Part shown: piece by piece, positions 15,541-23,588 of the stretch | How positions within the stretch are numbered: the stretch's first letter is position 1 | Layout: each line of letters begins with the position of its first letter | Assembly: GCF_000196235.1 (NCBI RefSeq) | Contig: NC_008537.1 | Span: 95,539 to 159,538, forward strand | Direction: 5' to 3' | Length of the DNA stretch: 64,000 bases | Source of the DNA: Arthrobacter sp. FB24 | Lineage (GTDB): Bacteria; Actinomycetota; Actinomycetes; Actinomycetales; Micrococcaceae | Program-made: the position numbers and the translations under genes | Notes under the pieces: generated by a model | What the model saw: the letters and a program-made list of their open reading frames with translations, nothing else | Told to the model about the DNA's origin: nothing | Databases searched by the model: none

Positions 15541-16452
15541 ATGTCTGTGCTTCGCAAACCCCGGAAACGCCCGACAGCAATGGTCTCGGCGGCCGTCGCC
15601 ATAACCTTCCTGCTTCCAGCCTGCAGCCCCGCTCTGCCGTCCCCGCCCATCGCGGGCTCCCCGCTGAACAATGCACTTCCCGACGCCCACGTCCATGGGC
15701 TCAGCGCTGATCCCGCCTCCGGGCAACTGCTCCTGGCTACCCATGAGGGCCTGTTCGACGTCACCAGCAGGCCGGCCGTGAAGATCGGACCAACAAATGA
15801 CCTGATGGGCTACGCCACGGCCGGTGAACCGGAAGTTCTCTTTGCCTCCGGCCATCCCGGTCCCGGCACCGCGGCACCCGATCCCCTCGGCCTCATCAAG
15901 AGCACCGACGGCGGGAAGACGTGGCAACCCCTCTCACGTCAGGGTGAGTCAGACTTCCACGCACTCACCGTGACGGGATCCGGGCTCGTAGCCTTCGACG
16001 GCACCCTGCGGACCAGCACGGACGGCACCTCGTGGAAAGCCGTCGGGGTGGATTTCCACCCCGCAGCGCTGGCTGGCCACCCCGGCAGCGCGACAGTCCT
16101 CGCCACCGCCCAGGACGGGCTGCGGCGTTCAACCGATGGCGGCGCCACCTGGACGAAGGTCCCCGGCGCCCCCGTCATCCAGTTCGCCGCCTTTGCCAGC
16201 GTCCAGACCGCCGTCGGCGTCGCCCCGGACGGCACCGTCTACCGCTCGGACAACGGCGGAGCGACCTGGAAGGCCGCAGGCAAGCCGACAGGCCCTGTCC
16301 AGGCGGTCGCCGCAAACCAGAGCAGCGACGGAAAGCTCCGCATCTGGGTGGCCACAGCGCAAGGGTTGGAGACCTCGGCAGACGGCGGCCAGACTTTTTC
16401 CGCCTACGATCCCGCCGGTGCGGGCCCAGGCTCGACGGCGGTGACCCGGTGA
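15541..16452 (+). CDS. Secreted BNR/sortilin-like repeat protein (F510_1955-type)
   Basis: 303 residues: a lipoprotein-type signal (FLLPAC) and then a beta-propeller built of Asp-box repeats, visible as STDGGKTW, STDGTSW, STDGGATW, SDNGGATW and SADGGQTF. DAHVHGLSADPA near the mature N-terminus is typical of the F510_1955-type family often labelled glycosyl hydrolase; catalytic activity is unproven. The ATG at 15541 was chosen over upstream starts because it begins the signal peptide. It is translationally coupled to the next small gene by GTGA and lies between DUF305 and MCO, supporting a periplasmic metal-related role. Confidence 0.8.
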   Translation: MSVLRKPRKRPTAMVSAAVAITFLLPACSPALPSPPIAGSPLNNALPDAHVHGLSADPASGQLLLATHEGLFDVTSRPAVKIGPTNDLMGYATAGEPEVLFASGHPGPGTAAPDPLGLIKSTDGGKTWQPLSRQGESDFHALTVTGSGLVAFDGTLRTSTDGTSWKAVGVDFHPAALAGHPGSATVLATAQDGLRRSTDGGATWTKVPGAPVIQFAAFASVQTAVGVAPDGTVYRSDNGGATWKAAGKPTGPVQAVAANQSSDGKLRIWVATAQGLETSADGGQTFSAYDPAGAGPGSTAVTR

Positions 16453-16751
16453 CGGGCATCCCGGAAACCGGCCGGCAGGCGGCAAACGTCCTGCTCGACG
16501 CCGTATCGCTCTGGGACGAGAAGCCGGACCCGGAGCTCATCAACCGGGCCCTGGCCAGGCTGGGCATCATCGGCGCCGTCCAGGCCCGGGGGCCTGCGGC
16601 CGCTGACCTGCAAGGCATCGACATCGACGTGACACACCTCGTGGGAGGCGCCACCGTGGCGATCAAATGGCTGGTCGCCCAGCTCGCGGCGGCCCGCGGC
16701 GTCGAGGAATCGTCCATCATCTCCGAGCTTCGGCACCACTTCGATACCTGA
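16449..16751 (+). CDS. Small alpha-helical protein of unknown function
   Basis: 100 residues starting at a GTG that overlaps the stop of the repeat protein. The sequence (ANVLLDAVSLWDEKPDPELI, LARLGIIGAVQA, VAIKWLVAQLAAARGVEESS) looks all-helical and soluble, without a signal peptide, cysteines or metal-ligand clusters. I do not recognise the family. Its tight coupling to a secreted protein and closeness to the MCO (82 nt) suggest an accessory cytoplasmic role. Confidence 0.6.
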   Translation: MTGIPETGRQAANVLLDAVSLWDEKPDPELINRALARLGIIGAVQARGPAAADLQGIDIDVTHLVGGATVAIKWLVAQLAAARGVEESSIISELRHHFDT

Positions 16752-16833
16752 CGCCGTGACAGCTGTCCCCCGGCACACCGGCGCCAGCCCCGGCAAGCCC
16801 GACAACCCCGACTCCTCTGAAAGATACGAAATT

Positions 16834-18411
16834 ATGCCCACCCCAATGAATCCCCGTCTCAACCGGCGCAGTTTCCTCGGCCTCTCGGTATCGGCGGCTG
16901 CGGCCGCGGCGCTGGCTGCCTGCAGCAGCACGCCTCCCTCCGCGGACGGCCCGCGGAGGATCATGCCCGGCGATCCGGCCATTGCCGAGCTGGAGGCCGG
17001 CCGGGCCTTCACCGGCACCACCGTCAGCCAGAACCTCACCGCGGCACCGATATCGGCCTCGGTCGCCGGCAAGACCGTGTCCACCTGGGGGTACAACAAC
17101 GGTCTGGTCGCGCCCACCATCCGGGCGAAGGCCGGCGACAGGCTCCGCGTGGCGCTCAAGAACAACCTTCCGGACCCCACCAGCATCCACTGGCACGGTC
17201 TGGCGCTGCGGAACGACCAGGACGGCGTACCCCACGTCACCCAGGATGCCGTCGCCTCGAACGCCGACTATTCCTACGATTTCCGGATCGCCCACCCGGG
17301 CACCTACTGGTATCACTCGCATGTCGAAATGCAGCGCGAACGCGGGCTCTACGGCGCCCTCATCGTCGACGACCCGGCCGAGAAACTGGTCTACGACCGG
17401 GATTGGGTCATTGTCCTTGACGACTGGCTGGACGGCGTCACGGGCACCCCCGACGAGGTCCTCAAGGAGGTCTCCGGCGGCATGGGTATGGGCGGCGGCT
17501 CCATGCCCGGAATGGATCATGGTTCGATGGGCGGATCCATGGGTTCAACGCCCTCTCCGTCGCCCGGGTCCGGAACGCACATGTTGATGGGTTCACGCAG
17601 TGACTTCCTGGGCGGCGACGCCGGCGACGTCCGTTACCCGTACCACCTGTTCAACGGCAAGGCTCCCGATCAGGCAGAGGAATTCACGGCCAAGGCCGGC
17701 GAGATTATCCGGCTGAGGATCATCAACGCGGCCGGGGACACTGCTTACCGGGTCGGCATCCCCGGCCGGAAGCTCACCCTCACCCACACGGACGGCTTCC
17801 CTGTAGTGCACAAGGACGTCGACGCCGTGGTCCTCGGCATGGGCGAACGCATTGATGCCCTGGTCACGGTGGGCGACGGCTACAGCCCGGTCCTGGCCTT
17901 GCCCGAGGGCAAAACCGGCCAGTCGGTCGGTTTCATCAGCACGGGAACGGGCAAGCGGCCGGTGCCGGCGACGCTCCCCATCGCACTCGACGGCGATGTG
18001 GTGGACGGCGGCCAACTGAAGGCGGACCCGTCGGTCGCCCTGCCGTCAAAGACCCCGGACAGGACCCACGTTCTCAAGCTCACGGGCGGGATGATGAAGT
18101 ACGACTGGGGCATCAACGGCCGGCGGTTCGACATGAACGACCCCCTCCGCGACGCGTTCGATATTAGGCGCGGCGAGCGGGTTGAAGTGCAGTTCGTCAA
18201 CGAGACCACCATGTGGCACCCCATGCACCTCCACGGCCACACCTTCCAGGTGGGGCGCGACGGTGCCCGCAAGGACACGGTAATCGTCAGGGCGGGTCAG
18301 ACCGTTACGGTGGTTTTTGATGCGGACAACCCGGGCCAGTGGCTGACGCACTGCCACAACGCCTACCACGCCGAGCGCGGCATGATGGGTGTGATCTCCT
18401 ACGTGGCCTGA
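16834..18411 (+). CDS. Multicopper oxidase, Tat-exported lipoprotein
   Basis: 525 residues. The N-terminus NRRSFLGLS is a twin-arginine signal, followed by a lipobox LAAC. All four copper motifs are present: HWHGL, YWYHSHVEMQ, HPMHLHGHTF and HCHNAYHAERGM (the type 1 site with axial Met). A Met/His-rich insert near residues 222-245 (MGMGGGSMPGMDHG, GSMGGSMG) resembles the Met-rich segment of CueO. The ATG at 16834 was chosen because it starts the Tat signal. It probably oxidises Cu(I) or another low-valent metal outside the membrane; the substrate is inferred. It closes the copper cassette before the nuo cluster. Confidence 0.9.
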   Translation: MPTPMNPRLNRRSFLGLSVSAAAAAALAACSSTPPSADGPRRIMPGDPAIAELEAGRAFTGTTVSQNLTAAPISASVAGKTVSTWGYNNGLVAPTIRAKAGDRLRVALKNNLPDPTSIHWHGLALRNDQDGVPHVTQDAVASNADYSYDFRIAHPGTYWYHSHVEMQRERGLYGALIVDDPAEKLVYDRDWVIVLDDWLDGVTGTPDEVLKEVSGGMGMGGGSMPGMDHGSMGGSMGSTPSPSPGSGTHMLMGSRSDFLGGDAGDVRYPYHLFNGKAPDQAEEFTAKAGEIIRLRIINAAGDTAYRVGIPGRKLTLTHTDGFPVVHKDVDAVVLGMGERIDALVTVGDGYSPVLALPEGKTGQSVGFISTGTGKRPVPATLPIALDGDVVDGGQLKADPSVALPSKTPDRTHVLKLTGGMMKYDWGINGRRFDMNDPLRDAFDIRRGERVEVQFVNETTMWHPMHLHGHTFQVGRDGARKDTVIVRAGQTVTVVFDADNPGQWLTHCHNAYHAERGMMGVISYVA

Positions 18412-18477
18412 GAACGGCAGCGGAACCCGGCGCGCTGGTCAGCGGCCGGAAGCGGGTGAAGGGAAGGGTGATTGTCG

Positions 18478-18822
18478 ATGTACTGGGGAATCCTGAGCAT
18501 GCTGGGGCTGGTCCTGGCAGGAGTAGGAGGCTTGTATGCCTTCGCCAAACTCACCGCCGTCGCGCGCAATCCGCTGATCAGCCGCCCGTTCCTCAGCGGC
18601 TGGATCCCCGACCAGCACGCGCTCTCCCGCTATCACGCCCGCTACTACCCCGTGACTCTGGTGTTTCTGGCCTTCGATGTCGAAATGCTCTTCATGTACC
18701 CGTGGGCGGCAGTGGTGGGCCGACTTGGAGCGGGGGCCGTGATCGAGATGTTTGTCTTCCTCGGAGTGCTGATGGCCGGCGTGGTCTGGGCCTGGCGGGA
18801 AGGGGCGTTCAAGTGGGTCTAA
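18478..18822 (+). CDS. nuoA: NuoA-like complex I membrane subunit
   Basis: 114 residues with three transmembrane helices. The family core is intact: SGWIPDQHALSRYHARYYPVTLVF and FLAFDVEMLFMYPWA, the latter with the conserved Asp and Glu. The ATG at 18478 follows GGGAAGGG. It is the first gene of a seven-subunit complex I membrane-arm cluster, and its last 10 nt overlap the next gene. A second, complete nuoA-N operon is expected on the chromosome of such organisms, but is not visible here. Confidence 0.9.
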   Translation: MYWGILSMLGLVLAGVGGLYAFAKLTAVARNPLISRPFLSGWIPDQHALSRYHARYYPVTLVFLAFDVEMLFMYPWAAVVGRLGAGAVIEMFVFLGVLMAGVVWAWREGAFKWV

Positions 18823-19907
18823 AGAATATTTTGGGCAGGCTGGCGACCACGCGCTGTCACGTTCTTATCGTCGAGACACCTGGTCATGCCTCAGTCCGGA
18901 TGGCAGTGGAGCAGGACCTGGTGGAGCGGGGCTGGGTGCCCGCGCTCTCCCCAGCGGACGCGGACATCCTCTGTCTCTGCGGGGAACCCGCAGCCGACCT
19001 CGCCGGGGTCCTGGACCGGATCTGGGATGAGCTTCCCTCGCCCCGGGCCAGAACAACTGTCGTGGCAGCCGCGGACATTGACGGGGCACTGACCGCGTGC
19101 GCCCGGGAACTCGCCGACCCCGAGCGGCAGGCCTCCCAGGCCGGGGCGCGGAACAATGACGCCGGCTCACCGGACTCCGGGGACCACGGCCAGATGGACG
19201 ACGGCGACATGGACCACGGAAGCATGGATCATGGCGGCATGGACATGCCGATGCCGGACGGGATCGCCCTCGCCGGGCAGGGCTCGGACCGGGACGGCTT
19301 GGACCTGGACGAGCTTCAGGTACCCCTGGGGCCCGTGCTCCCCGCCTGGCCCGCCGGACTGGTGCTGCGCTGCACGCTACAGGGCGACGTCGTAATGTCC
19401 GCGCAGGCCGAATGGCTGTCGACCGGCCCCGGAGCCGAGGCAACCGTGGCCGACTCCCGGGCGGTAGTGGTTCACCAGACCGATCTGGCCTCCCGGCTCC
19501 TGCGGCTCGCGGGGAGTACCGACGCAGCCGGACGGATGGAGCGGATCCGGAACCAGGCGCTGGCGAGCGGCTCCGCGGCGGCCAGCCACGGACCTCTCAC
19601 TGCCGAACTGTCGCGACTGAAGCGTTCGTTCCTGCTGCGCCGGTCCCTGCGGGGCGTGGGCCGGGTCGGGACGGATGCGCCCCGTCCGGAGGCGGGCACC
19701 GATGTCTGGGATCGCCTGCTCGGCATGGTCGAAGCAGCAGTCTCCGCTGCCGCGGGGGTTTATCAGCCGCCGTCCCGGCTCAGCCGACAAGTGGACGCCG
19801 CGCTGCTGGCGGACTTGGCGGCCGGGCTGGAACTCGGGACGGTCCGGCTCATCGTCGCCAGCTTTGATCTGTCCCCGGTCGCGGCCTTGACGGCGGCAGC
19901 CCGGTGA
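18813..19907 (+). CDS. Two-domain protein in the nuoB-C-D slot with a Met/His-rich linker
   Basis: 364 residues from a GTG that overlaps nuoA. Residues 1-100 resemble a degenerate NuoB-like module (SPADADILCLCGEP, then LDRIWDELPSPRA, compare ADVMIVAG...VWEQMPDPKW of NuoB) without the Fe-S cysteine set. Residues 121-148 are Met/His/Asp-rich (MDHGSMDHGGMDMPMP). Residues about 165-200 (LQVPLGPVLPAWPAGLVLRC, then LQGDVV) recall the start of NuoD/hydrogenase large subunits (GPxHP), but the HRG motif is absent. It may cap the membrane arm in place of the quinone module. These similarities are by eye and uncertain. Confidence 0.55.
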   Translation: MGLKNILGRLATTRCHVLIVETPGHASVRMAVEQDLVERGWVPALSPADADILCLCGEPAADLAGVLDRIWDELPSPRARTTVVAAADIDGALTACARELADPERQASQAGARNNDAGSPDSGDHGQMDDGDMDHGSMDHGGMDMPMPDGIALAGQGSDRDGLDLDELQVPLGPVLPAWPAGLVLRCTLQGDVVMSAQAEWLSTGPGAEATVADSRAVVVHQTDLASRLLRLAGSTDAAGRMERIRNQALASGSAAASHGPLTAELSRLKRSFLLRRSLRGVGRVGTDAPRPEAGTDVWDRLLGMVEAAVSAAAGVYQPPSRLSRQVDAALLADLAAGLELGTVRLIVASFDLSPVAALTAAAR

Positions 19908-20833
19908 GCGGCGTCGTACAGGTGGCCCCGGTCTGGGCCGTGGCGGCGGTGCTCCTGACTGTGCTGGCGGGCGTTGCCGGGGCGGTCTTCGAGGCCGTGG
20001 TGCAGGCGCGCTCGGACGGCCGCTGGGGCGGGCTGCTGGCGCCTGTCGCGGAAACGGCGCGGCTCCTTCGGCAACCGCGCCGGTCCTTGGTCTCGGCCGA
20101 TGTCCTGTTGTGGCGGATCGGGACGGCAGGTCTGCCGGTCATCGCCGTGCTGATGGCCGCGGTCCTGCCGTTCGGGTCCTGGGTTATCGCGGACCTACCG
20201 GTCGGGCTGGTCTGGTTCAACGCCATGGACGTCATGGTGTGGGCTGCGGTCTGGCTGGCAGGGTGGGGGCCCAACTCCGCCCACGCGATGATCGGCGGCT
20301 ACCGCTTCCTCGGGTTGGCCCTCGGGTACGAGCTGCCGCTGATGTTCGCCCTGACCGCGCCGGCGGTCGCGGCAGGAAGCCTGCGCATGGCGGACATCGT
20401 CGCGGGCCAGGAAACGCTCTGGTACGTGGCCTGGATGCCCGTCGCGTTCGTGGTTTTCTGCGCCGCGGTGCTGGCCTTTTCGCTGCACCGGCCGTTCGAC
20501 GCACCGGCCGGGTCGGACATCGCCGGAGGGGTGCTGGCCGAGGCCGCCGGCGTGGACCGTCTTCTGCTGCTCGCCGGCCGGCACATGCTGCTGGCTGTCG
20601 GTTCGGGCTTCGCCGTCGCCCTGTTCCTGGGCGGCGGCGCGGGACCGTTCCTCCCCGGCTGGGCCTGGTTCCTAACGAAAACGCTGGTGCTGCTGGGCGT
20701 GCTCCTGGTCGTCCGCCGGCGCCTGGCTCCGCTCAGGCCCGACCAGCTGATGGCCCCGGCCTGGCTCGTGGCGCTGCCGGCCGTGCTCCTCCAGCTTGCC
20801 ATCGTCGCCGTCGTCGCTGTTGCGAGAGGTTGA
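19904..20833 (+). CDS. nuoH: NuoH-like complex I membrane subunit
   Basis: 309 residues with about eight hydrophobic helices. GGYRFLGLALGYELPLMFAL is the recognisable NuoH core with the conserved GYELPL. The usual N-terminal quinone-pocket sequence (RxGPNRVGP) is not present; instead the region reads SDGRWGGLLAPVAETARLL. The GTG start overlaps the preceding stop by 4 nt. NuoH normally contacts NuoB/NuoD at the quinone site, so its divergence matches the missing peripheral arm. Confidence 0.8.
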   Translation: MSGVVQVAPVWAVAAVLLTVLAGVAGAVFEAVVQARSDGRWGGLLAPVAETARLLRQPRRSLVSADVLLWRIGTAGLPVIAVLMAAVLPFGSWVIADLPVGLVWFNAMDVMVWAAVWLAGWGPNSAHAMIGGYRFLGLALGYELPLMFALTAPAVAAGSLRMADIVAGQETLWYVAWMPVAFVVFCAAVLAFSLHRPFDAPAGSDIAGGVLAEAAGVDRLLLLAGRHMLLAVGSGFAVALFLGGGAGPFLPGWAWFLTKTLVLLGVLLVVRRRLAPLRPDQLMAPAWLVALPAVLLQLAIVAVVAVARG

Positions 20834-20837
20834 AAAC

Positions 20838-21452
20838 ATGCTGACTACCGTTATTTTTGCCGCACTTGCCCTGATCGCCGTAGCCGCCGGCATCGCCGTG
20901 TTCCGCACGGATTCCATGGCGCGGGCCACCTACGCGCTGGCCGTGTCCTTCGTCGCCGTGGGCGCCATGATGCTGCAGTTCGGCCTGGACTACATCGGTG
21001 TGGTGACGATCCTGATGATGGTGATGGAGATGGCCATCATGGCCATTTTCATGGTCATGTTCATGGGGATGAATCCGGCCCTGATGCCCATGGACATGGT
21101 GCACAACAAACGGGGTTCCCTCCTGATCTCCAGCGGCGTCTTCGCGGTGCTCGCCGCCGGGGCCCTCCTGGTTCCCTGGCCGGCCCGCCGCGGCGCCCCT
21201 GCCGTGGACCTCACCGCCTCGCTGGGCGAGGCGATCATGGGCAATAAGATGCTCGTGATGCTGACGGTGAGCCCGGTGCTGTTCGCCACCCTCGTCTCCG
21301 CCGTGGTCCTCGCCAATCCCCGCGGCCGTTACCGGCAGTATCCCCCGCCCCTGGCTGCCCCCGGGGATGCCGACGGCGGCGCGGAGAACGGCAGCGCGGA
21401 GAACGGCGGCGCCGGACCTCAGGGCCATGGACACCATGGAGGTGGGCACTGA
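20838..21452 (+). CDS. nuoJ: NuoJ-like complex I membrane subunit
   Basis: 204 residues with five hydrophobic helices and a very Met-rich middle (ILMMVMEMAIMAIFMVMFMGMNP). The C-terminal tail is cytoplasmic-like and His/Gly-rich, ending GPQGHGHHGGGH, a possible metal-binding tail not typical of NuoJ. The ATG at 20838 follows GAGAGG. The stop overlaps the nuoK ATG (TGATG). Confidence 0.85.
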   Translation: MLTTVIFAALALIAVAAGIAVFRTDSMARATYALAVSFVAVGAMMLQFGLDYIGVVTILMMVMEMAIMAIFMVMFMGMNPALMPMDMVHNKRGSLLISSGVFAVLAAGALLVPWPARRGAPAVDLTASLGEAIMGNKMLVMLTVSPVLFATLVSAVVLANPRGRYRQYPPPLAAPGDADGGAENGSAENGGAGPQGHGHHGGGH

Positions 21453-21754
21453 TGAGTCTGCCCCTTGTCCTGGTGGCTGCCGCCGCGCTCTTCAGCGTGG
21501 GACTTTACGGCGCACTGTCCCAGCAGGTGGTCGTCATGGTCATGATGGGACTGGAACTGATGATCAACGGCGTCATCCTGGCCGCCGCCGGCTTCTGGTG
21601 GTTCCTCGCCCCCGCTCCGGACGGCCAGGTGCTCCTGCTGGTCGTGATCGCGGCGATGACGGTCGAAATGGCGTTGGGATTTGCCGTGGCGACACTGTTG
21701 CACCGGTCCCAGCAGACGGACATGACGGACATGGCCAAGGAGCTCTCCGAATGA
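21452..21754 (+). CDS. nuoK: NuoK-like complex I membrane subunit
   Basis: 100 residues, three helices. The two conserved membrane glutamates are retained, in MGLELMINGVIL and AAMTVEMALGFAV. It is coupled on both sides (TGATG with nuoJ, ATGA with nuoL). In complex I this subunit belongs to the proton path between the quinone site and the antiporter-like subunits. Confidence 0.9.
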   Translation: MSLPLVLVAAAALFSVGLYGALSQQVVVMVMMGLELMINGVILAAAGFWWFLAPAPDGQVLLLVVIAAMTVEMALGFAVATLLHRSQQTDMTDMAKELSE

Positions 21755-23586
21755 GCGTCCTGCTGATTCTCGCGATTCTCCTTCCGGCGGCCGCCGGCAC
21801 CGGGCTCTGCGTCTCCGGCCACCGGGCCGACCGCATCGCCCCGGCCGCCGCCATCGGGGTCTCCCTCCTGGTGCTCGCCGCGACCGCCGCGCTGGCCGCC
21901 GCCCGGCCTTCCTGGAGCGCGCCGTTCATGGCAGGAACCAGCTTCGGGCTCACCGTCGACGGCCTGACGGCCCTCATCCTTCCGGTCGTGGCCGCGGTGA
22001 CGCTGCTGGTGCTGGTCTTCGCCGCCGCCGAGGGAACGTCCGGCGCCGCCCGCTTCCACGGACTCATGCTCCTCTTCTCCGCCGCGGTCCTGGTGACGTT
22101 GACGGCGACCACGTTAGCGGCGCTCCTTTTCGCCTGGGAACTGATGGGGGCAGCCTCTTTCGCGCTGATCGGCTTCAACTGGCGCGAAAGCCACCGCGTC
22201 GGCTCCGGCCTGAGCGCCTTTATCACCACTCGAAGCGCCGACCTGGGGTTGTATCTTGCGGCGGGAGCGGCCTTCGCCGGCGGCGGGACGCTGGACCTGG
22301 GCTCCCTCACGGACCTGCCCCCGGGATGGCGGGACGCTGCTACGGCCGGCATCCTGGCCGCTGCCCTCGGCAAGGCCGCCCAGCTGCCGTTCAGCTTCTG
22401 GCTTTCCCGTGCAATGGAGGGCCCCAGCACGGTCAGCGCGCTGCTGCACTCCGCCGCGATGGTCGCCATGGGCGGCTACCTGCTGCTGCGGACACAACCT
22501 CTGCTGGCCTCAACGGCATGGGGCTCGACGACGGCCGCCTGGGTCGGCGCCGCCACGGCCGTCCTGCTGGGGATCGTCGCGCTCGCGCAGCAGGATCTGA
22601 AGCAGTTGCTCGCCGCGTCCACGGCCGCGCAGCTCGGGTTCGTCGTGATGGGGGCCGGGGTCGGCGACGTGGCAGGCGGCGCCGCGCACCTGATGGCCCA
22701 CGCGGCGACGAAGGCCGCGTTGTTCCTCTCCGCCGGGGCCTGGCTTGCCGCCCTGGGCACCAAGCAGCTTCCCGCGCTCCGGGGCGCCGCACGCCGCTGG
22801 CCGATCCTGGGGGCCGCCTTTACCGTCGGGGCGCTGAGCCTGGCCGGGATGCCGCCTCTGTCCCTCTGGGCCACCAAGGACAATGTGCTCGCCGCCGCCC
22901 TTGAGGTATCCCCGGCCCTGTATGCCGCAGGCCTCGCCGGTGCCGCATTGTCCGCAGCTTACGCCGGCAAGGCCCTGGCCTTGGTGTGGCGGCCGCTGCC
23001 AGCCGACGCAGCCGCCGCCTACGACACGGAAGAGAAGGGCACGCGCCGGGTGGAGCCCGGGCAGATTCTTCCGGTCGCTGCCCTGGCCGCCGCGGCCGCC
23101 GTCGGTGGCCTGCTGGTCTCGGGCCCGGTCGGCAGAGCCGTCAGCGCCGCCGTGGGTGGCGGTGCGGAGCCGGGCGTTGCCGAATTGATCACCTCTGCGG
23201 CCTTGGCGGTCGCGGTCCTGGTCTTCGGCCTGTGGCGTCCCGTCTCCGTCCGGGCCGGGCACGCGGCGGACTGGTTTGGACTGGAGCGGGCCGCGGCCGC
23301 CGTCGTGGTCCGCCCGGTTGAGCGGGCCGCGCACGCCCTGGCGCTGTTCGATGACCGGGTGGTGGACCGCGGCGTCATGGCGACGGCCCGGACGATCGTC
23401 AAGGCCGCCGGTCCCGCGTCCCGGGCCGATGCCGCGGTAGACCGTGGCGTCGAAGCCGTGGCCCACGGCTTCCGCAGCGCGGGCCGGCAGGCCAAGCGGC
23501 CGCAGACCGGCTTGATCCACCAGTATTACGCCCAGGCGGTGCTGCTCCTCGTGGGCGCCGCGGTTCTCCTGATTTTCGTGAGGTAA
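21751..23586 (+). CDS. nuoL: NuoL-like antiporter subunit
   Basis: 611 residues, close to E. coli NuoL length. It retains the helix-5 glutamate in FAWELMGAASFALIGF, the helix-7/8 elements KAAQLPFSFWLSRAMEGPSTVSALLHSA and the DLKQLLAAST loop. A long C-terminal amphipathic part follows, with a final transmembrane helix. It starts at the ATG overlapping the nuoK stop; upstream codons in this frame are not coding. Expected to pump protons (or Na+). Confidence 0.9.
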   Translation: MSVLLILAILLPAAAGTGLCVSGHRADRIAPAAAIGVSLLVLAATAALAAARPSWSAPFMAGTSFGLTVDGLTALILPVVAAVTLLVLVFAAAEGTSGAARFHGLMLLFSAAVLVTLTATTLAALLFAWELMGAASFALIGFNWRESHRVGSGLSAFITTRSADLGLYLAAGAAFAGGGTLDLGSLTDLPPGWRDAATAGILAAALGKAAQLPFSFWLSRAMEGPSTVSALLHSAAMVAMGGYLLLRTQPLLASTAWGSTTAAWVGAATAVLLGIVALAQQDLKQLLAASTAAQLGFVVMGAGVGDVAGGAAHLMAHAATKAALFLSAGAWLAALGTKQLPALRGAARRWPILGAAFTVGALSLAGMPPLSLWATKDNVLAAALEVSPALYAAGLAGAALSAAYAGKALALVWRPLPADAAAAYDTEEKGTRRVEPGQILPVAALAAAAAVGGLLVSGPVGRAVSAAVGGGAEPGVAELITSAALAVAVLVFGLWRPVSVRAGHAADWFGLERAAAAVVVRPVERAAHALALFDDRVVDRGVMATARTIVKAAGPASRADAAVDRGVEAVAHGFRSAGRQAKRPQTGLIHQYYAQAVLLLVGAAVLLIFVR

Positions 23587-23588
23587 GT

